Assembly (NCBI RefSeq): GCF_001456025.1
Contig: NZ_LMTZ01000116.1
Span: forward strand, 24,003 to 88,002
Length of the DNA: 64,000 nucleotides
DNA from: Mastigocoleus testarum BC008
Lineage (GTDB): Bacteria > Cyanobacteriota > Cyanobacteriia > Cyanobacteriales > Nostocaceae
Direction: 5' to 3'
The notes under the pieces were generated by a model. That model did no database searches and was not told where the DNA came from. It worked only from the letters and a program-made list of their open reading frames with translations. Of this stretch, positions 8,129-17,176 are shown one piece after another. The position numbers were made by a program, and so were the translations under genes. The first letter of the stretch is position 1; the number at the start of each line of letters is the position of its first letter.

Positions 8129-10477
8129 TTAATTTCTCTTCAAGTGCTGGGAAACATCTTTAAGATCTCTTTGCAACTGTTCGAGTTTTTGTTGTATTCG
8201 ATTCAGATCGGGATTACAACAGCCATAACGCCATTTTACATAGCTCTGACATATATCCTCAATTAATGTTGTAATTGCTGGTGGATAATATGTGGAAATA
8301 ATTTGAGCATACTCTAAAGAAGTTTGTGCAGAATGTTTTTTGAAACCTTTTTTTGCCATTAACTGCAACATTTCTTGATATAAGCGTTCCATCAATGGTA
8401 GTTTCTTCAGAGCAATTTGGTTGCACCAATATCTCCACAACAACCAACTAAACCAACTAAATAAACTAACTCCAGTCGCAAGGATTAAAAATGTTAAAAC
8501 CCCAAGCCATCCTTGGAAAAATAAATTAATCAGCCAAGAGAAAAAATATGTTATGGCACCAAATATAATTCCAAATATGTAATTGAGCCAACCTGTTACT
8601 GGTGACGGTAACCAACCCGCAACCCAATTCCAAAACTGACGTAAAACAGTAAAAGTTTGAGTTTCTTCTATGGAAGGAGGAATTAAAGGGTGAGATGGAA
8701 TTGGGTCAAATGGAAACCAGCCATATTTGGGAAAGTAAACTTCAGTCATTGCGTAGGCGTCAGTATTTCGAACAACATACATTCCAGTAAAAGGGTTAAA
8801 ACTTCCAGAGCTAAAACCTGCAACTAAACGAGTTGGAATACCAATAGAACGCAACATGACAGTAAGCACTGTAGAGAAATGATCTGGATAACCACCTTTG
8901 TACTTAAACAAAAATGCTTCCACTAGATCTTCCTCTTCTCCTAAGTAAGGTAAGTTTAAAGGGTTTTCTGGAATTGTATAATTCTGTTTTAAATACTGGG
9001 CTAAGTAAAGAGCTTTTTCAGAGACTGAATTTAAAGTGTCATCTGATTTCCCAACTTGATCGCGGTTGTAGTTGGCTAAAATTTCTTCGGTACGAATTCT
9101 AACTTTTTCTGCAATTGACTCCGGTATTTGTAAATAGGATTTTTTGATCGGATCTGGATATTTTGTTGAAGCTTTTCTTAAAACAGTGCGATCGCGATAA
9201 GGGACTTCAGAAACAACAGTATAGGTCAAACCTTCAGATAACCCCACAGGAGAGCGTAAAGAACCCTCAGGGTCTACAGCTACAGTTGGTGTCGGGAAGT
9301 AAATTTCTTTAGGATAAGCCATTGCAGGAATCACATTAGGCAAATCTGACACAACCGTATAAGTCTGTACTACTTCTTTTGTTGGAGTAATGAAATTACC
9401 AAGAGAAAGAAGAGTTTTGTAAGACCAAGGAGAACGTTTTATTGTTTTTACCTGGTCATCACGAGTAATTTCCCACCCTTTCCCCGTATAGCGATCGAAT
9501 GCAAGTACCCGCCAAAAACCTTCCACTTGCGATCTTACTCGCATTACTACTTTGGGGGTCATTTTACCCCGTAGATTTTGATTAATCGAAGAGTTAAAAC
9601 CGTAATAAAAAGAATTATCAATTTTTCCTGGTTTTCCGATTTTTCCTTGACCGAATTTACCATTATTATCCAGGTCGTTATCTTTACCTTGGCGAACATA
9701 GCCAGGATTATAAATTCTTTTCCCAGTCAAATTTTCTTTGATTTGAATTGGGGAACTAACTGGAAAGTTACGCAATTGATAACCAGGAAATCTAGGTAAA
9801 ATAGCAAAAATACCTAAACCCAATCCAACAATCAAAATAAAAAGTAAAAAATAAGAAGGTAGCGACCCAGGTTTCTGTTTAACTCTAAATTTTAGTTCTT
9901 GAGTTTTAGTTTTAAAATCTCCTAAGCCCAAACGGGAACGATAATCAAAAACTAAAGTCGGTAGTGCAATTGCTAAGAATATTAGCAATATTGGAGCAAA
10001 AGCCAATGTTTGACTCACTGAAGCTGCAACACCCAGCAAAATTAAGCCAATTGTAACTGAGTAACCCAAATCTTTACGACGGGGTAAATCAAAACTATGA
10101 AGTATTTGAAGTTGAATTAACAATTGGGCTAGTACTAGGCGAGTATCATTAAAATGACCTACCAAACGCCTAAAGAAGGTTCCTAATGCCACTAACATCC
10201 CAATGGCAATAAAAAACTTAATTGTTATATTGCGTTGATGGCGATGGTAATAACTCCAAATTGCACCAACTATTGATAAAGGCAAACCCCAAAAACTATA
10301 TGTTGTTTTAGCGGCGGTATCAATCGCAATGATTGCCACAATTACCAACGCTAGGACAAGTACCCGCAAAGTCACAGAATCTTCAACTTGCTTTGGGGGT
10401 GACTTCTGACTATGCTGCTGCCAAAAATTATTCAATGGTAGACGCCAAAACCTGGTTATCCTGGAAAAATCGAACAT
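8129..10477 (-). CDS. TgpA-like membrane protein with catalytically altered transglutaminase-like domain
   Basis: This 782-residue protein has a cluster of hydrophobic helices in the first ~230 residues (DUF3488/TgpA-type), then a large soluble segment, one or two helices near residue 660-720, and a DUF4129-like cytoplasmic tail. The transglutaminase-like core reads FKYKGGYPDHFSTVLTVMLR, IGIPTRLVAGF, DAYAMTEVYFPKYGWFPFDP. In active members the first motif is GxCxxFA and the second HAWxEVY. Here the Cys is Pro or Asp and the His is Tyr, while the Asp in FDP is kept. It therefore probably binds peptide-like ligands or acts as a scaffold rather than as an enzyme. ATG 10477 is the only good start. 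It follows patU on the same strand after 258 bases. Confidence 0.85.
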   Translation of the reverse strand: MFDFSRITRFWRLPLNNFWQQHSQKSPPKQVEDSVTLRVLVLALVIVAIIAIDTAAKTTYSFWGLPLSIVGAIWSYYHRHQRNITIKFFIAIGMLVALGTFFRRLVGHFNDTRLVLAQLLIQLQILHSFDLPRRKDLGYSVTIGLILLGVAASVSQTLAFAPILLIFLAIALPTLVFDYRSRLGLGDFKTKTQELKFRVKQKPGSLPSYFLLFILIVGLGLGIFAILPRFPGYQLRNFPVSSPIQIKENLTGKRIYNPGYVRQGKDNDLDNNGKFGQGKIGKPGKIDNSFYYGFNSSINQNLRGKMTPKVVMRVRSQVEGFWRVLAFDRYTGKGWEITRDDQVKTIKRSPWSYKTLLSLGNFITPTKEVVQTYTVVSDLPNVIPAMAYPKEIYFPTPTVAVDPEGSLRSPVGLSEGLTYTVVSEVPYRDRTVLRKASTKYPDPIKKSYLQIPESIAEKVRIRTEEILANYNRDQVGKSDDTLNSVSEKALYLAQYLKQNYTIPENPLNLPYLGEEEDLVEAFLFKYKGGYPDHFSTVLTVMLRSIGIPTRLVAGFSSGSFNPFTGMYVVRNTDAYAMTEVYFPKYGWFPFDPIPSHPLIPPSIEETQTFTVLRQFWNWVAGWLPSPVTGWLNYIFGIIFGAITYFFSWLINLFFQGWLGVLTFLILATGVSLFSWFSWLLWRYWCNQIALKKLPLMERLYQEMLQLMAKKGFKKHSAQTSLEYAQIISTYYPPAITTLIEDICQSYVKWRYGCCNPDLNRIQQKLEQLQRDLKDVSQHLKRN

Positions 10478-10735
10478 CGTGATGAGAAGACAGCTTATGT
10501 GTATACAAGTAAAGCTGCAATTTATAGGTCTTTTGGCTCATCCGAGCGAAGGAATAAATTCGATTCCTTTGTCAAGCAAATCAATACATATTAAACTGGT
10601 ATTTTGCTTAATTAATCGGTCCGAGCACCTGCCCTAATAACTGCTTTACTAAAAAATCAAAGGAAGTTTCAACATCAGGATAACCTTTTATACACAAAAA
10701 TTATTTATTCAGTAGTCTAGCGTTGGTAATTTTAT
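10478..10735. other. Spacer between patU and the TgpA-like gene with a small residual frame
   Basis: On the minus strand, 10608-10697 reads an open frame LCIKGYPDVETSFDFLVKQL and ends in LGQVLGPIN. It has no ATG and only a possible TTG start. Its composition looks protein-like, so it may be a short gene or the tail of a lost gene. No terminator is evident. Confidence 0.3.
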
Positions 10736-11716
10736 TTAAACAATCGGTAAAATTGCGATGAATAATGGCTTTTTGTCAAATTCTGGACAATCAAGCTCCA
10801 ATGTATAAAAATCATCCAATTGCTGCTGTTTCAAATCTATACTCAAACATCCAGAAGTGGCCGAATGTATGATTTCTTCAAAATCACCGGAGAGCAACTT
10901 TAAAGTACTTGCTGCTGGTAGGTGGTACTCAATACAAAGCTTAGTGTATTCAGCTTGATACTTGTACTCAACTCTAATATTTACTAATCCTGCGGTGGTT
11001 TCCCATTCTCTTTCAACAGTAGGATGGGTAGTAGAAACTTTTAGAGTCATGTTCTCTAACAGTTCCTTAGCTGCTAGCAAAGATAAGGCCATTTTTTGAG
11101 ATAGTTGCAAATCAGAGTAATTATTCTCCAAATTTGGTACAACATCTAGAGTATCTACGGAACGATATGGAGTTCTGAGTACTAATCCAGCCAAATCGTT
11201 AAGCGCCTGTGGTTCTTCTGGAAATAGATTTTCCACAGCTTGCACTAACTTAGTCCCTAGCGGTAAAGAAGAAGCCACTAATGTTTGACATCGTTCAGCC
11301 AGGATACTAAATATGTTTTCTGGTAAAGTAATTGGTAAATTGAGCTTGGACTGTTTTAACACCCAAGACCCACAGGGAACCAATGCATTTGCAGCATTGT
11401 CAATATATTCCGGGTAATCAGTTATACTACTTTCCCAAGGGAAAAGTGGCGGACGACTTTGGATTTGGTTTTTTAACCGACGTTTAAGTACGGCTTGGAA
11501 ACGTTCTTGCACAGTAGGAATTTCTCCCAATTTAAAGTTTTGAGACTTAAGTTCCGACTCAAAAGCACCGCTTGTAAAAGCGGCGGCTTGTGAATAGGCA
11601 TCATTAAGCCTGTTATTTCCCTTACATTCGACCGATGTGTTATCTCCAGTTAAATCGTCATTTGACAATAACCAGCAGAGTATTTGGTGTTGTAAGGATT
11701 CTGAGTCTCTATTCAT
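10736..11716 (-). CDS. patU: PatU-like heterocyst patterning protein
   Basis: This is a 326-residue protein encoded directly behind hetZ. In Nostoc sp. PCC 7120 the matching gene is split into patU5 and patU3; here it is one frame, as in Nostoc punctiforme. PatU3 is known to antagonise HetZ in heterocyst patterning. The sequence shows no catalytic motif. It has a helical N-terminal part with VQERFQAVLKRRLKNQIQ and PPLFPWESSITDYPEY, and a C-terminal beta-rich region after WETTAGLVNIRVEY. I use ATG 11716, which overlaps the hetZ stop (ATGAATAG, 8 bases), so the pair is translationally coupled. The frame extends to GTG 11728. Identification rests on the hetZ neighbour and recollection of the family. 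Confidence 0.72.
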   Translation of the reverse strand: MNRDSESLQHQILCWLLSNDDLTGDNTSVECKGNNRLNDAYSQAAAFTSGAFESELKSQNFKLGEIPTVQERFQAVLKRRLKNQIQSRPPLFPWESSITDYPEYIDNAANALVPCGSWVLKQSKLNLPITLPENIFSILAERCQTLVASSLPLGTKLVQAVENLFPEEPQALNDLAGLVLRTPYRSVDTLDVVPNLENNYSDLQLSQKMALSLLAAKELLENMTLKVSTTHPTVEREWETTAGLVNIRVEYKYQAEYTKLCIEYHLPAASTLKLLSGDFEEIIHSATSGCLSIDLKQQQLDDFYTLELDCPEFDKKPLFIAILPIV

Positions 11717-12899
11717 GAGTAGATGCACGCGATCCGGACACTAAGGAGTTACGAATTTCCCAAGCTTGTTCAAGAATTTTAAACCAACGCTTCTGGAGTT
11801 GTGCCATAGATAACCCTAAAACTTTAGCTATTTTTTCATCTGTTTGTCCTTTCTGTTTAAGTTCGAGTAAAGATTTTTGTTTGGGGTCTAACTTTTGCAG
11901 GTACTTTTCCCACTGGTAAGGAGTTAATCCTAGATTGGTATGCAGATCGGCTTCTAGCCATTCATGTACTAATTCCCAGCGATGTAAAAGAGCAAAACGG
12001 ATTAAGTGATATTTAAAACGTTGTTGTAAGTAATCTCTCTGTCGAGCCGTCAAGCCTAAAATTGTCTCAATTTCCTGAGCTGATAAGTCCTGAAGACGCA
12101 ACGCGAAGTAATCTGCACAATCGGATTGTTGTCGCTCTTCCAAATAACTCATCAATTCTTCAGTCACAACCGAACGTAGAGTCTCTTCTTCGGGTTCAGG
12201 CTCGGGTTGAGTAGCCATTGTAGTTCTCAATTGCTGAACTGCTGGATCTTCCCAAAATCCATCAGAATCACTACCACCACCTTCTGCAGCTTGTTCCATA
12301 TCCACACAAGTTTCCAAAGGTTGCTGCTGAGAAAATGTTTGAGCTCTAAGTATAATTAATTGCTGTTGTCTTCCTGGTAAAGGAATTCGGCGTTTACCAT
12401 AACGTTCGCTAAACGCCATATATTCTGCCAATTCTAAAAGTGTTTGCGGACGATAGGTCGAACTGGTTTGAGTTTCTCGCCGAAAAGCATTTAGGGTTTC
12501 CAGATAAAAACTTTGGAGAAAGTCTTCTATTATCGTTAATCTTCCTTGATAACTTAATTGTCTTTGAGGAGGATTGATGTAGCGATAAACTATTGCACTT
12601 AAGGTACTGTGCAATTCAATTCGACCGCGATTCGAGCCCAATCTATAGTACCGCAAACACTGGTCTAATCTATGTTTAGATAAGGTTCTAGCTGATTCTT
12701 CTAGAGTCCCAGATGCTTGAATGCGTTTACTCTCATTACAAATCCTGTCGACTTCAACAGCAATTCGCATCGCCACATCGCGGCAATTTTTCTCTGAAGC
12801 TTTGGTCGAAGATTTAAGTTCTTGAAAGAGGGGTTCAAATATCGCCTCTGCGCCGATAAATTGCTCCCCCTGTATTGTTGTGGTTGCGCCTGAGTCCAT
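11709..12899 (-). CDS. hetZ: Heterocyst differentiation regulator HetZ
   Basis: HetZ is an early transcriptional regulator of heterocyst formation, acting with HetR and HetP. The 396-residue protein has the family's conserved body: NCRDVAMRIAVEVDRICNES, SKHRLDQCLRYYRLGSNRGR, ELHSTLSAIVYRYINPP, LLELAEYMAFSERYGKRR and IPLPGRQQQLIILRAQTFSQ. It then has an acidic linker and a C-terminal helix-turn-helix-like region (LLELKQKGQTDEKIAKVLGL). The length agrees with the ~400 residues of the Nostoc protein. Its presence implies a heterocyst-forming or closely related filamentous host. The stop overlaps the patU start. No HetR-type palindrome was recognised in the 210-base upstream region. Confidence 0.88.
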   Translation of the reverse strand: MDSGATTTIQGEQFIGAEAIFEPLFQELKSSTKASEKNCRDVAMRIAVEVDRICNESKRIQASGTLEESARTLSKHRLDQCLRYYRLGSNRGRIELHSTLSAIVYRYINPPQRQLSYQGRLTIIEDFLQSFYLETLNAFRRETQTSSTYRPQTLLELAEYMAFSERYGKRRIPLPGRQQQLIILRAQTFSQQQPLETCVDMEQAAEGGGSDSDGFWEDPAVQQLRTTMATQPEPEPEEETLRSVVTEELMSYLEERQQSDCADYFALRLQDLSAQEIETILGLTARQRDYLQQRFKYHLIRFALLHRWELVHEWLEADLHTNLGLTPYQWEKYLQKLDPKQKSLLELKQKGQTDEKIAKVLGLSMAQLQKRWFKILEQAWEIRNSLVSGSRASTHE

Positions 12900-12991
12900 A
12901 GTTTCGTTTATAAAAAGACCCTAACATACCTAAGTTTTACTGTATGAATGTGAATGCTAGATACGGAATTCATGTTTAATAAGTTAAGTGT

Positions 12992-13024
12992 AAGCCAGAC
13001 AAATTAAAATTATCTATCTGGCTT
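12992..13024 (+). promoter_or_regulatory. 8-bp inverted repeat in the hetZ divergent promoter region
   Basis: AAGCCAGA (12992-12999) and TCTGGCTT (13017-13024) flank a 17-base AT-rich loop and are followed on the plus strand by CTATATATTTTT. It could be an operator between hetZ and the divergent gene at 13110, or the terminator of a small RNA read towards 13110. Confidence 0.4.
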
Positions 13025-13109
13025 CTATATATTTTTCCCATTTTTCGTTAAATGATTAGCATTTCCTCTCATGTTATAGCCAATACCCACAAGTAATTAA
13101 CAAATTATT

Positions 13110-13583
13110 ATGGATTTACAAGCACAAATTCAATCATTGATTAATAGTGCACCCCAAGATGGAGTTACGCCATTATTGGTCGAATCAATTGCTCCAGGGT
13201 TGCGCGCACTTGCAGAAAAACTTAGCCATTCCCAATACTATATTCTGCAAAATATGCATAAAGAATGGGTTTTAACTACGTTGAGTAACCGTACAAATCC
13301 CAAGCAAGAAAAACGAGTCGTTTACGCTTTCCCCACCTCAAAAGATGTTTCTATTGAATCCGAAATGGCATCGGATCCATCTATGATAGCTGCACCAACT
13401 CCAGTAGTTCACATTTTGTTCCAATTAATCGCATTGGAACCCGTAGATAGTATAGTGTTTTTTGAAACTCCTGGCACTACTCAAAATGCAATAGAAATTA
13501 AACGTTTAGAACTTCAAAAGCTGGTACAGCAAACTTTAGAACAGAAGAATTCCGTAAATCGGATACCACCTGACATTGCCTAA
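13110..13583 (+). CDS. Conserved hypothetical protein divergent from hetZ
   Basis: This 157-residue protein starts MDLQAQIQSLINSAPQDGVT. It is alpha/beta in appearance with no signal peptide or membrane segment. Recognisable stretches are LRALAEKLSHSQYYILQN and VVHILFQLIALEPVDSIVFFETPG, followed by a charged helix IEIKRLELQKLVQQTLEQ. I do not recognise a named domain. It is divergent from hetZ with about 210 bases between starts and may share its control region. Confidence 0.75.
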   Translation: MDLQAQIQSLINSAPQDGVTPLLVESIAPGLRALAEKLSHSQYYILQNMHKEWVLTTLSNRTNPKQEKRVVYAFPTSKDVSIESEMASDPSMIAAPTPVVHILFQLIALEPVDSIVFFETPGTTQNAIEIKRLELQKLVQQTLEQKNSVNRIPPDIA

Positions 13584-14232
13584 ATTATCTTATATTAACT
13601 AACCGCAGCCTAATTGTGACTTGGGTAATAAATATCTCAAATTTTACGTGGCTAAAGATATTCAATATTCACCCTAAACCAACCGGTAAGTGTTAATGCC
13701 AAATTGTAGTTGCAATATTAAATTTCTGTAGTAAATCTGACTTTTACTACAGATTATTTCCTTATTTAATTACTGGAGTAAATCTTAAATTAACAGAAGT
13801 TTTATATAGGTAAAACTAAGAAGACAAAAATTGTCGCGTACAAAATTATTGTGAATTTTACAAAGTTTTAGGAAAATCACAGACACATCATTGAATATAT
13901 GATGCCTACTCAAACTCTCTACTTCCATTAAAGAAGCAGAGAGATATGAGTGTACTTATTGAAAAATTAACTGGGATACCGAATATTTATCTAAAAATAC
14001 GTTGCATTCTAAACATGGGTAGTATAAAACACTAGGAATCACTCAAGCGTACTTATTAATAAACTCAAGAAAAATCTACCTTCTGAAATGGCAAAAGGAA
14101 AAAGAATAATTAATATGGTTTTTCATGACTTAGAAGTGGTGTGTCACCCTTAGAGACAGACTTTTACTCTATAGGTTTAGGGTAAAGTACTGCTATGCGG
14201 TGTTGAATTTGCGGGAGTTAATTTTCTCTATT
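13584..14232. other. Intergenic region with an 11-bp imperfect hairpin
   Basis: CTCTCTACTTC (13915-13925) pairs with GAAGCAGAGAG (13933-13943) with one mismatch and a 7-base loop. It is followed closely by a 29-codon frame starting ATGAGTGTACTT. I do not claim that frame as a gene. The rest is AT-rich and featureless and separates two convergent genes. Confidence 0.4.
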
Positions 14233-15204
14233 TTAATAAAGCCGACTCAATACATAGTCAGCCATATTTATTAACGCTTGACGAGATTCAGAGGGAGGAA
14301 TATCTTGGAGATGTTCGACAGCTACACTAGCATGATAAGCTGCTAGTTCGCGCGCACGTTTTATACCTTGGCTATTTTTAATTAACTCAATTGCTCGATC
14401 TAAATCCTCAGATTGGGCAAACTCTCTTTCTACAAGCACCTCCAAATATGGTTGCTCTTCAAATGCAAATAATACTGGTGCTGTCAAATTACCACTTTTG
14501 AGATCTGAACCTACTGGCTTGCCAAGAGTATCACTTGAACTAGTGAAGTCTAAAATGTCATCAACAATTTGAAATGCTAACCCAAGATTACGGCCATAAG
14601 CGTACAAGTGCTCTGCTGTTTCTTGAGAAACTCCACTGAGTAAGCCTGCAGCTTTAGAACTGTTAGCTATTAATGAAGCAGTTTTATAGTAAGTTTTATT
14701 TAAATAGGTCTCCAGGGAAATACTGCTGTTGAAGCGATGTAATCCTTGCTGAATCTCCCCATCTGCCAAATCCATAATCACTTCTGATAGTAATTTGACA
14801 ACCTCTAAATTATCTAGGTTAGCTAAATACCAAGAGGATTGAGCAAATAAGAAGTCTCCTGCGAGTATTGCAATACGGTTACTGAACAAGCTATGAACCG
14901 TAGATACGCCACGCCTGATATCTGACTCATCAACAACATCATCATGCACCAAGCTTGCTGTATGAATCATTTCGGTTATTTCAGCTAAACGTCGGTGACG
15001 AAGCGTAATATCTTTATCTTTCATGGTTGCCCTGGATATCAGTAGGACAATCGCTGGTCGGATACGCTTTCCACCTGCACTGAACAAATGTTCTGCTGCA
15101 GCTTTAAGAATCGGATGGCGATTTCCAACTAATTCTTTGAGATTATCTGCTAATATTTGCAGATCTGTTTCCACTGGGGAAAAGAGGGATGTGGCTGGGG
15201 TCAT
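14233..15204 (-). CDS. sds: Solanesyl (all-trans polyprenyl) diphosphate synthase
   Basis: This enzyme builds the C45 isoprenoid tail of plastoquinone-9 by adding isopentenyl units. The 323-residue protein has the first Asp-rich motif in SLVHDDVVDESDIRRG and the second in GLAFQIVDDILDFTSS, with AGGKRIRPAIVLL near residue 49 and GKPVGSDLKSGNLTAPVLFA. These are complete, so it should be active. Cyanobacteria also carry a GGPP synthase (CrtE). The length, the DDVVD form of the first motif, and the location near murI favour the solanesyl enzyme. It is transcribed on the minus strand with 1.2 kb of non-coding sequence upstream. Confidence 0.88.
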   Translation of the reverse strand: MTPATSLFSPVETDLQILADNLKELVGNRHPILKAAAEHLFSAGGKRIRPAIVLLISRATMKDKDITLRHRRLAEITEMIHTASLVHDDVVDESDIRRGVSTVHSLFSNRIAILAGDFLFAQSSWYLANLDNLEVVKLLSEVIMDLADGEIQQGLHRFNSSISLETYLNKTYYKTASLIANSSKAAGLLSGVSQETAEHLYAYGRNLGLAFQIVDDILDFTSSSDTLGKPVGSDLKSGNLTAPVLFAFEEQPYLEVLVEREFAQSEDLDRAIELIKNSQGIKRARELAAYHASVAVEHLQDIPPSESRQALINMADYVLSRLY

Positions 15205-15959
15205 CGATGAGCGGGCTCTGGTTTAAGTTACGAAAGATTACATATTCTATATTCATTTTAAGATAACCTAGTAATCCAGCAAAGGATTAACTGGGTTATC
15301 TGACACAAGACTAACTGAAATTAACAACTATAATTCATAAAAAAAATCAAATATGACTAAAAATAAATGATTTTACCTTCTCTACGATTTTTTATACAGA
15401 TAATTCAAAAAATAGAAATAACAAAATTCGACACCTCAAACTGTAAGTCATTTATGCTACTATACAAATATTAACGTCCAAAAAATTAACTTTTGTAAAA
15501 ATATTGCTGTATTATATTTTGCTCAGTATCTTCAGTGAATACATTGATTAACGCTTGCTTATTTCAAGGGTCATGCGTCAGAGCAGAAGTAATAAAAAGC
15601 AAATCCTAAAGCTAATCGTAAGTGATTAATATTAACTTTCCCCGATTTGGCAAACGCGACTAAACTTATAAAAAGTCTGTATCATTTTTTCGTGTAAATA
15701 TAATAAGATACTGTGAAGATATCAAAAGTATTAAATGAATCATAAGTAAAATGTATCTATTTTTAGGTAATAATAAAATATAGAAAGCAAAACATACGAC
15801 TACTACGAAATAGGTTTTTAACCAGATGCTAACTGATTTAAGACTTTTGAAATTTTCTAAAGAAAATATGAAAATGGGCTAAGCAGTTAGCATAAAAATC
15901 AAACTCCTTATGTTAGGCTAATATGTAAGGGATTTAATTTTGTCACTTGAACGCGAGAT

Positions 15960-16180
15960 AGTTAAGAGCTCCAGGCAGTGCTCAGTGCATCTGGTGCTAG
16001 AGAATATTTATATTCTGTTGTAATAATCAGAATAATTAAACAATTTAGTTCTAGTGGTGGTGTGTGAGTTTTGTTGGTTGCAGGGTTGTGCTGTCCTTGA
16101 ATAGGAAAGCACCTTATTGGTGTCGTTTCTTGAGTTTAAGGTTGCCCCCGCCGATAGATAAAATTATATTCTATACAGTT
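15960..16180 (+). ncRNA. Candidate structured RNA or long leader upstream of the 53-residue gene
   Basis: Several small hairpins crowd here, unlike the surrounding AT-rich DNA. GAGC/GCTC lies at the start, AGAATATTTATATTCT is a palindrome near 16000-16015, GTGCT-G-TCCT-TGAAT-AGGA-A-AGCAC lies around 16088-16112, and CACCTTATTGGTG follows at once. The local GC content is higher than in the flanks. It may be the 5' leader of the gene at 16439 or an independent RNA. I cannot match it to 6S RNA, tmRNA, RNase P RNA, SRP RNA or Yfr families. Confidence 0.35.
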
Positions 16181-16438
16181 TTAATAGTACATTAGTTTCA
16201 GTTTGCAGGTATTGTTCATTTGTGCCTAGCTATCTGAAGTACGCCTTCACTGTATTTATTATCTGTACTAGACTTTGATTTTTAATAATTTCGGGTAGAG
16301 AAGTTATTTCTTTTCTATCACAAACTTTTATGTGCCATATAATACGGCGGTAAATTGAGCAAATCTATCTATGTAAAGCAAATTTAATATTTTTCACACA
16401 AGAAGTGCTGGGAGAACAAGTGTAACGGGGAGGTGCTT

Positions 16439-16600
16439 ATGATGATTTTTATATTGGCTTGTGGTTATCTTTTCACAGTTTATTTATTGCTAGCCTTGGC
16501 AAAAAGAAGCCAAAGGGAAGCTGCAGTGAGTGGATTTCCTACGACTAGTGAAGATGAAGCCGAACAAAACGTCTCTTTGACGTCGGAAGCATTAAAGTAG
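16439..16600 (+). CDS. Small single-pass membrane protein, 53 residues
   Basis: The frame starts ATGATG at 16439 with a strong GGGGAGG ribosome site five bases before it, and ends with TAG at 16598-16600. The product has one hydrophobic segment (ILACGYLFTVYLLLALA) immediately after MMIF, then an Arg/Lys anchor AKRSQRE. It ends in an acidic soluble tail with TTSEDEAEQN. A strong terminator follows at 16678-16723, so this is a complete transcription unit on the strand opposite to sds and murI. No family is recognised and the function is unknown. Confidence 0.75.
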   Translation: MMIFILACGYLFTVYLLLALAKRSQREAAVSGFPTTSEDEAEQNVSLTSEALK

Positions 16601-17176
16601 TACGTTTAAACCAATTAATAATTTGAAATATTCAAGCAGCATAGATAATTCATAGAAAAGTTATTCTAGGATTATTGAAAAAGTCATTAATCGCGTATTT
16701 AGAGGGCGACTAATGACTTTTTTGCTGTTCTAATATCAAACTTATTCTGCCAAAGCTGGACGTAGGATCAATAAGTAAGTCCAGTTTGAATAAAAGTATC
16801 CATTAACTAATTCAGGACTTACGCAAAGGAATTTTTTATTGCGAGTCTAACGTAAGTTTTATGAGATTACCTCCCTGTCGCTAGCCTGTAGCAAAGCTGA
16901 TCCGCAGATAGTGCAGCTATAGTATGACCTTAATGCCATACCAGCTGCGCTACCTAGGGATTTGGTAGGCTTACCCTAGACCGCTAACCTCATAAGATTC
17001 AGCTAAGGTAGCACTGCACCACATAAGTTATGAGGGGTTAATAATAATAAAAAGTTCTTTTCTCCCCCCTCTGTAAAAAACCTACACCTGTAAGCCCCCC
17101 CTCTCCCCTTACCTGCCTTCAGTAGTTGGGCAAAATTAATCTATTTGCCTGATTCCTACAATTATTAGCTCTTATC
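16601..17176. repeat. Intergenic region with dispersed repeat segments
   Basis: CAGGACTTACGCA at about 16815-16827 also occurs near 36744, and in part (GCGTAAGTCCT) near 58656. AGCTGCGCTACCTA (16943-16956) recurs at 48717-48730 and, with one change, at 54135-54148. The block 16860-17040 is GC-rich compared with its flanks. It looks like decayed members of several short repeat families. No gene is seen. Confidence 0.5.
16678..16724 (+). terminator. Strong intrinsic terminator after the 53-residue gene
   Basis: AAAAAGTCATTAATCG (16678-16693) pairs with CGACTAATGACTTTTT (16707-16722) with one mismatch and ends in a T run. It may work in both directions because of the matching A run, and thus might also serve murI transcripts reading left. 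Confidence 0.8.

Noticed and set aside
12900..13109. HetR-binding palindrome in front of hetZ
   Set aside because: No GAGGGTC-type inverted repeat was found; only an unrelated 8-bp repeat is present.
15960..16180. 6S RNA, tmRNA, SRP RNA or RNase P RNA
   Set aside because: The hairpin-rich segment lacks the conserved sequences of each, such as the GGAAG-type SRP loop or the tmRNA start.
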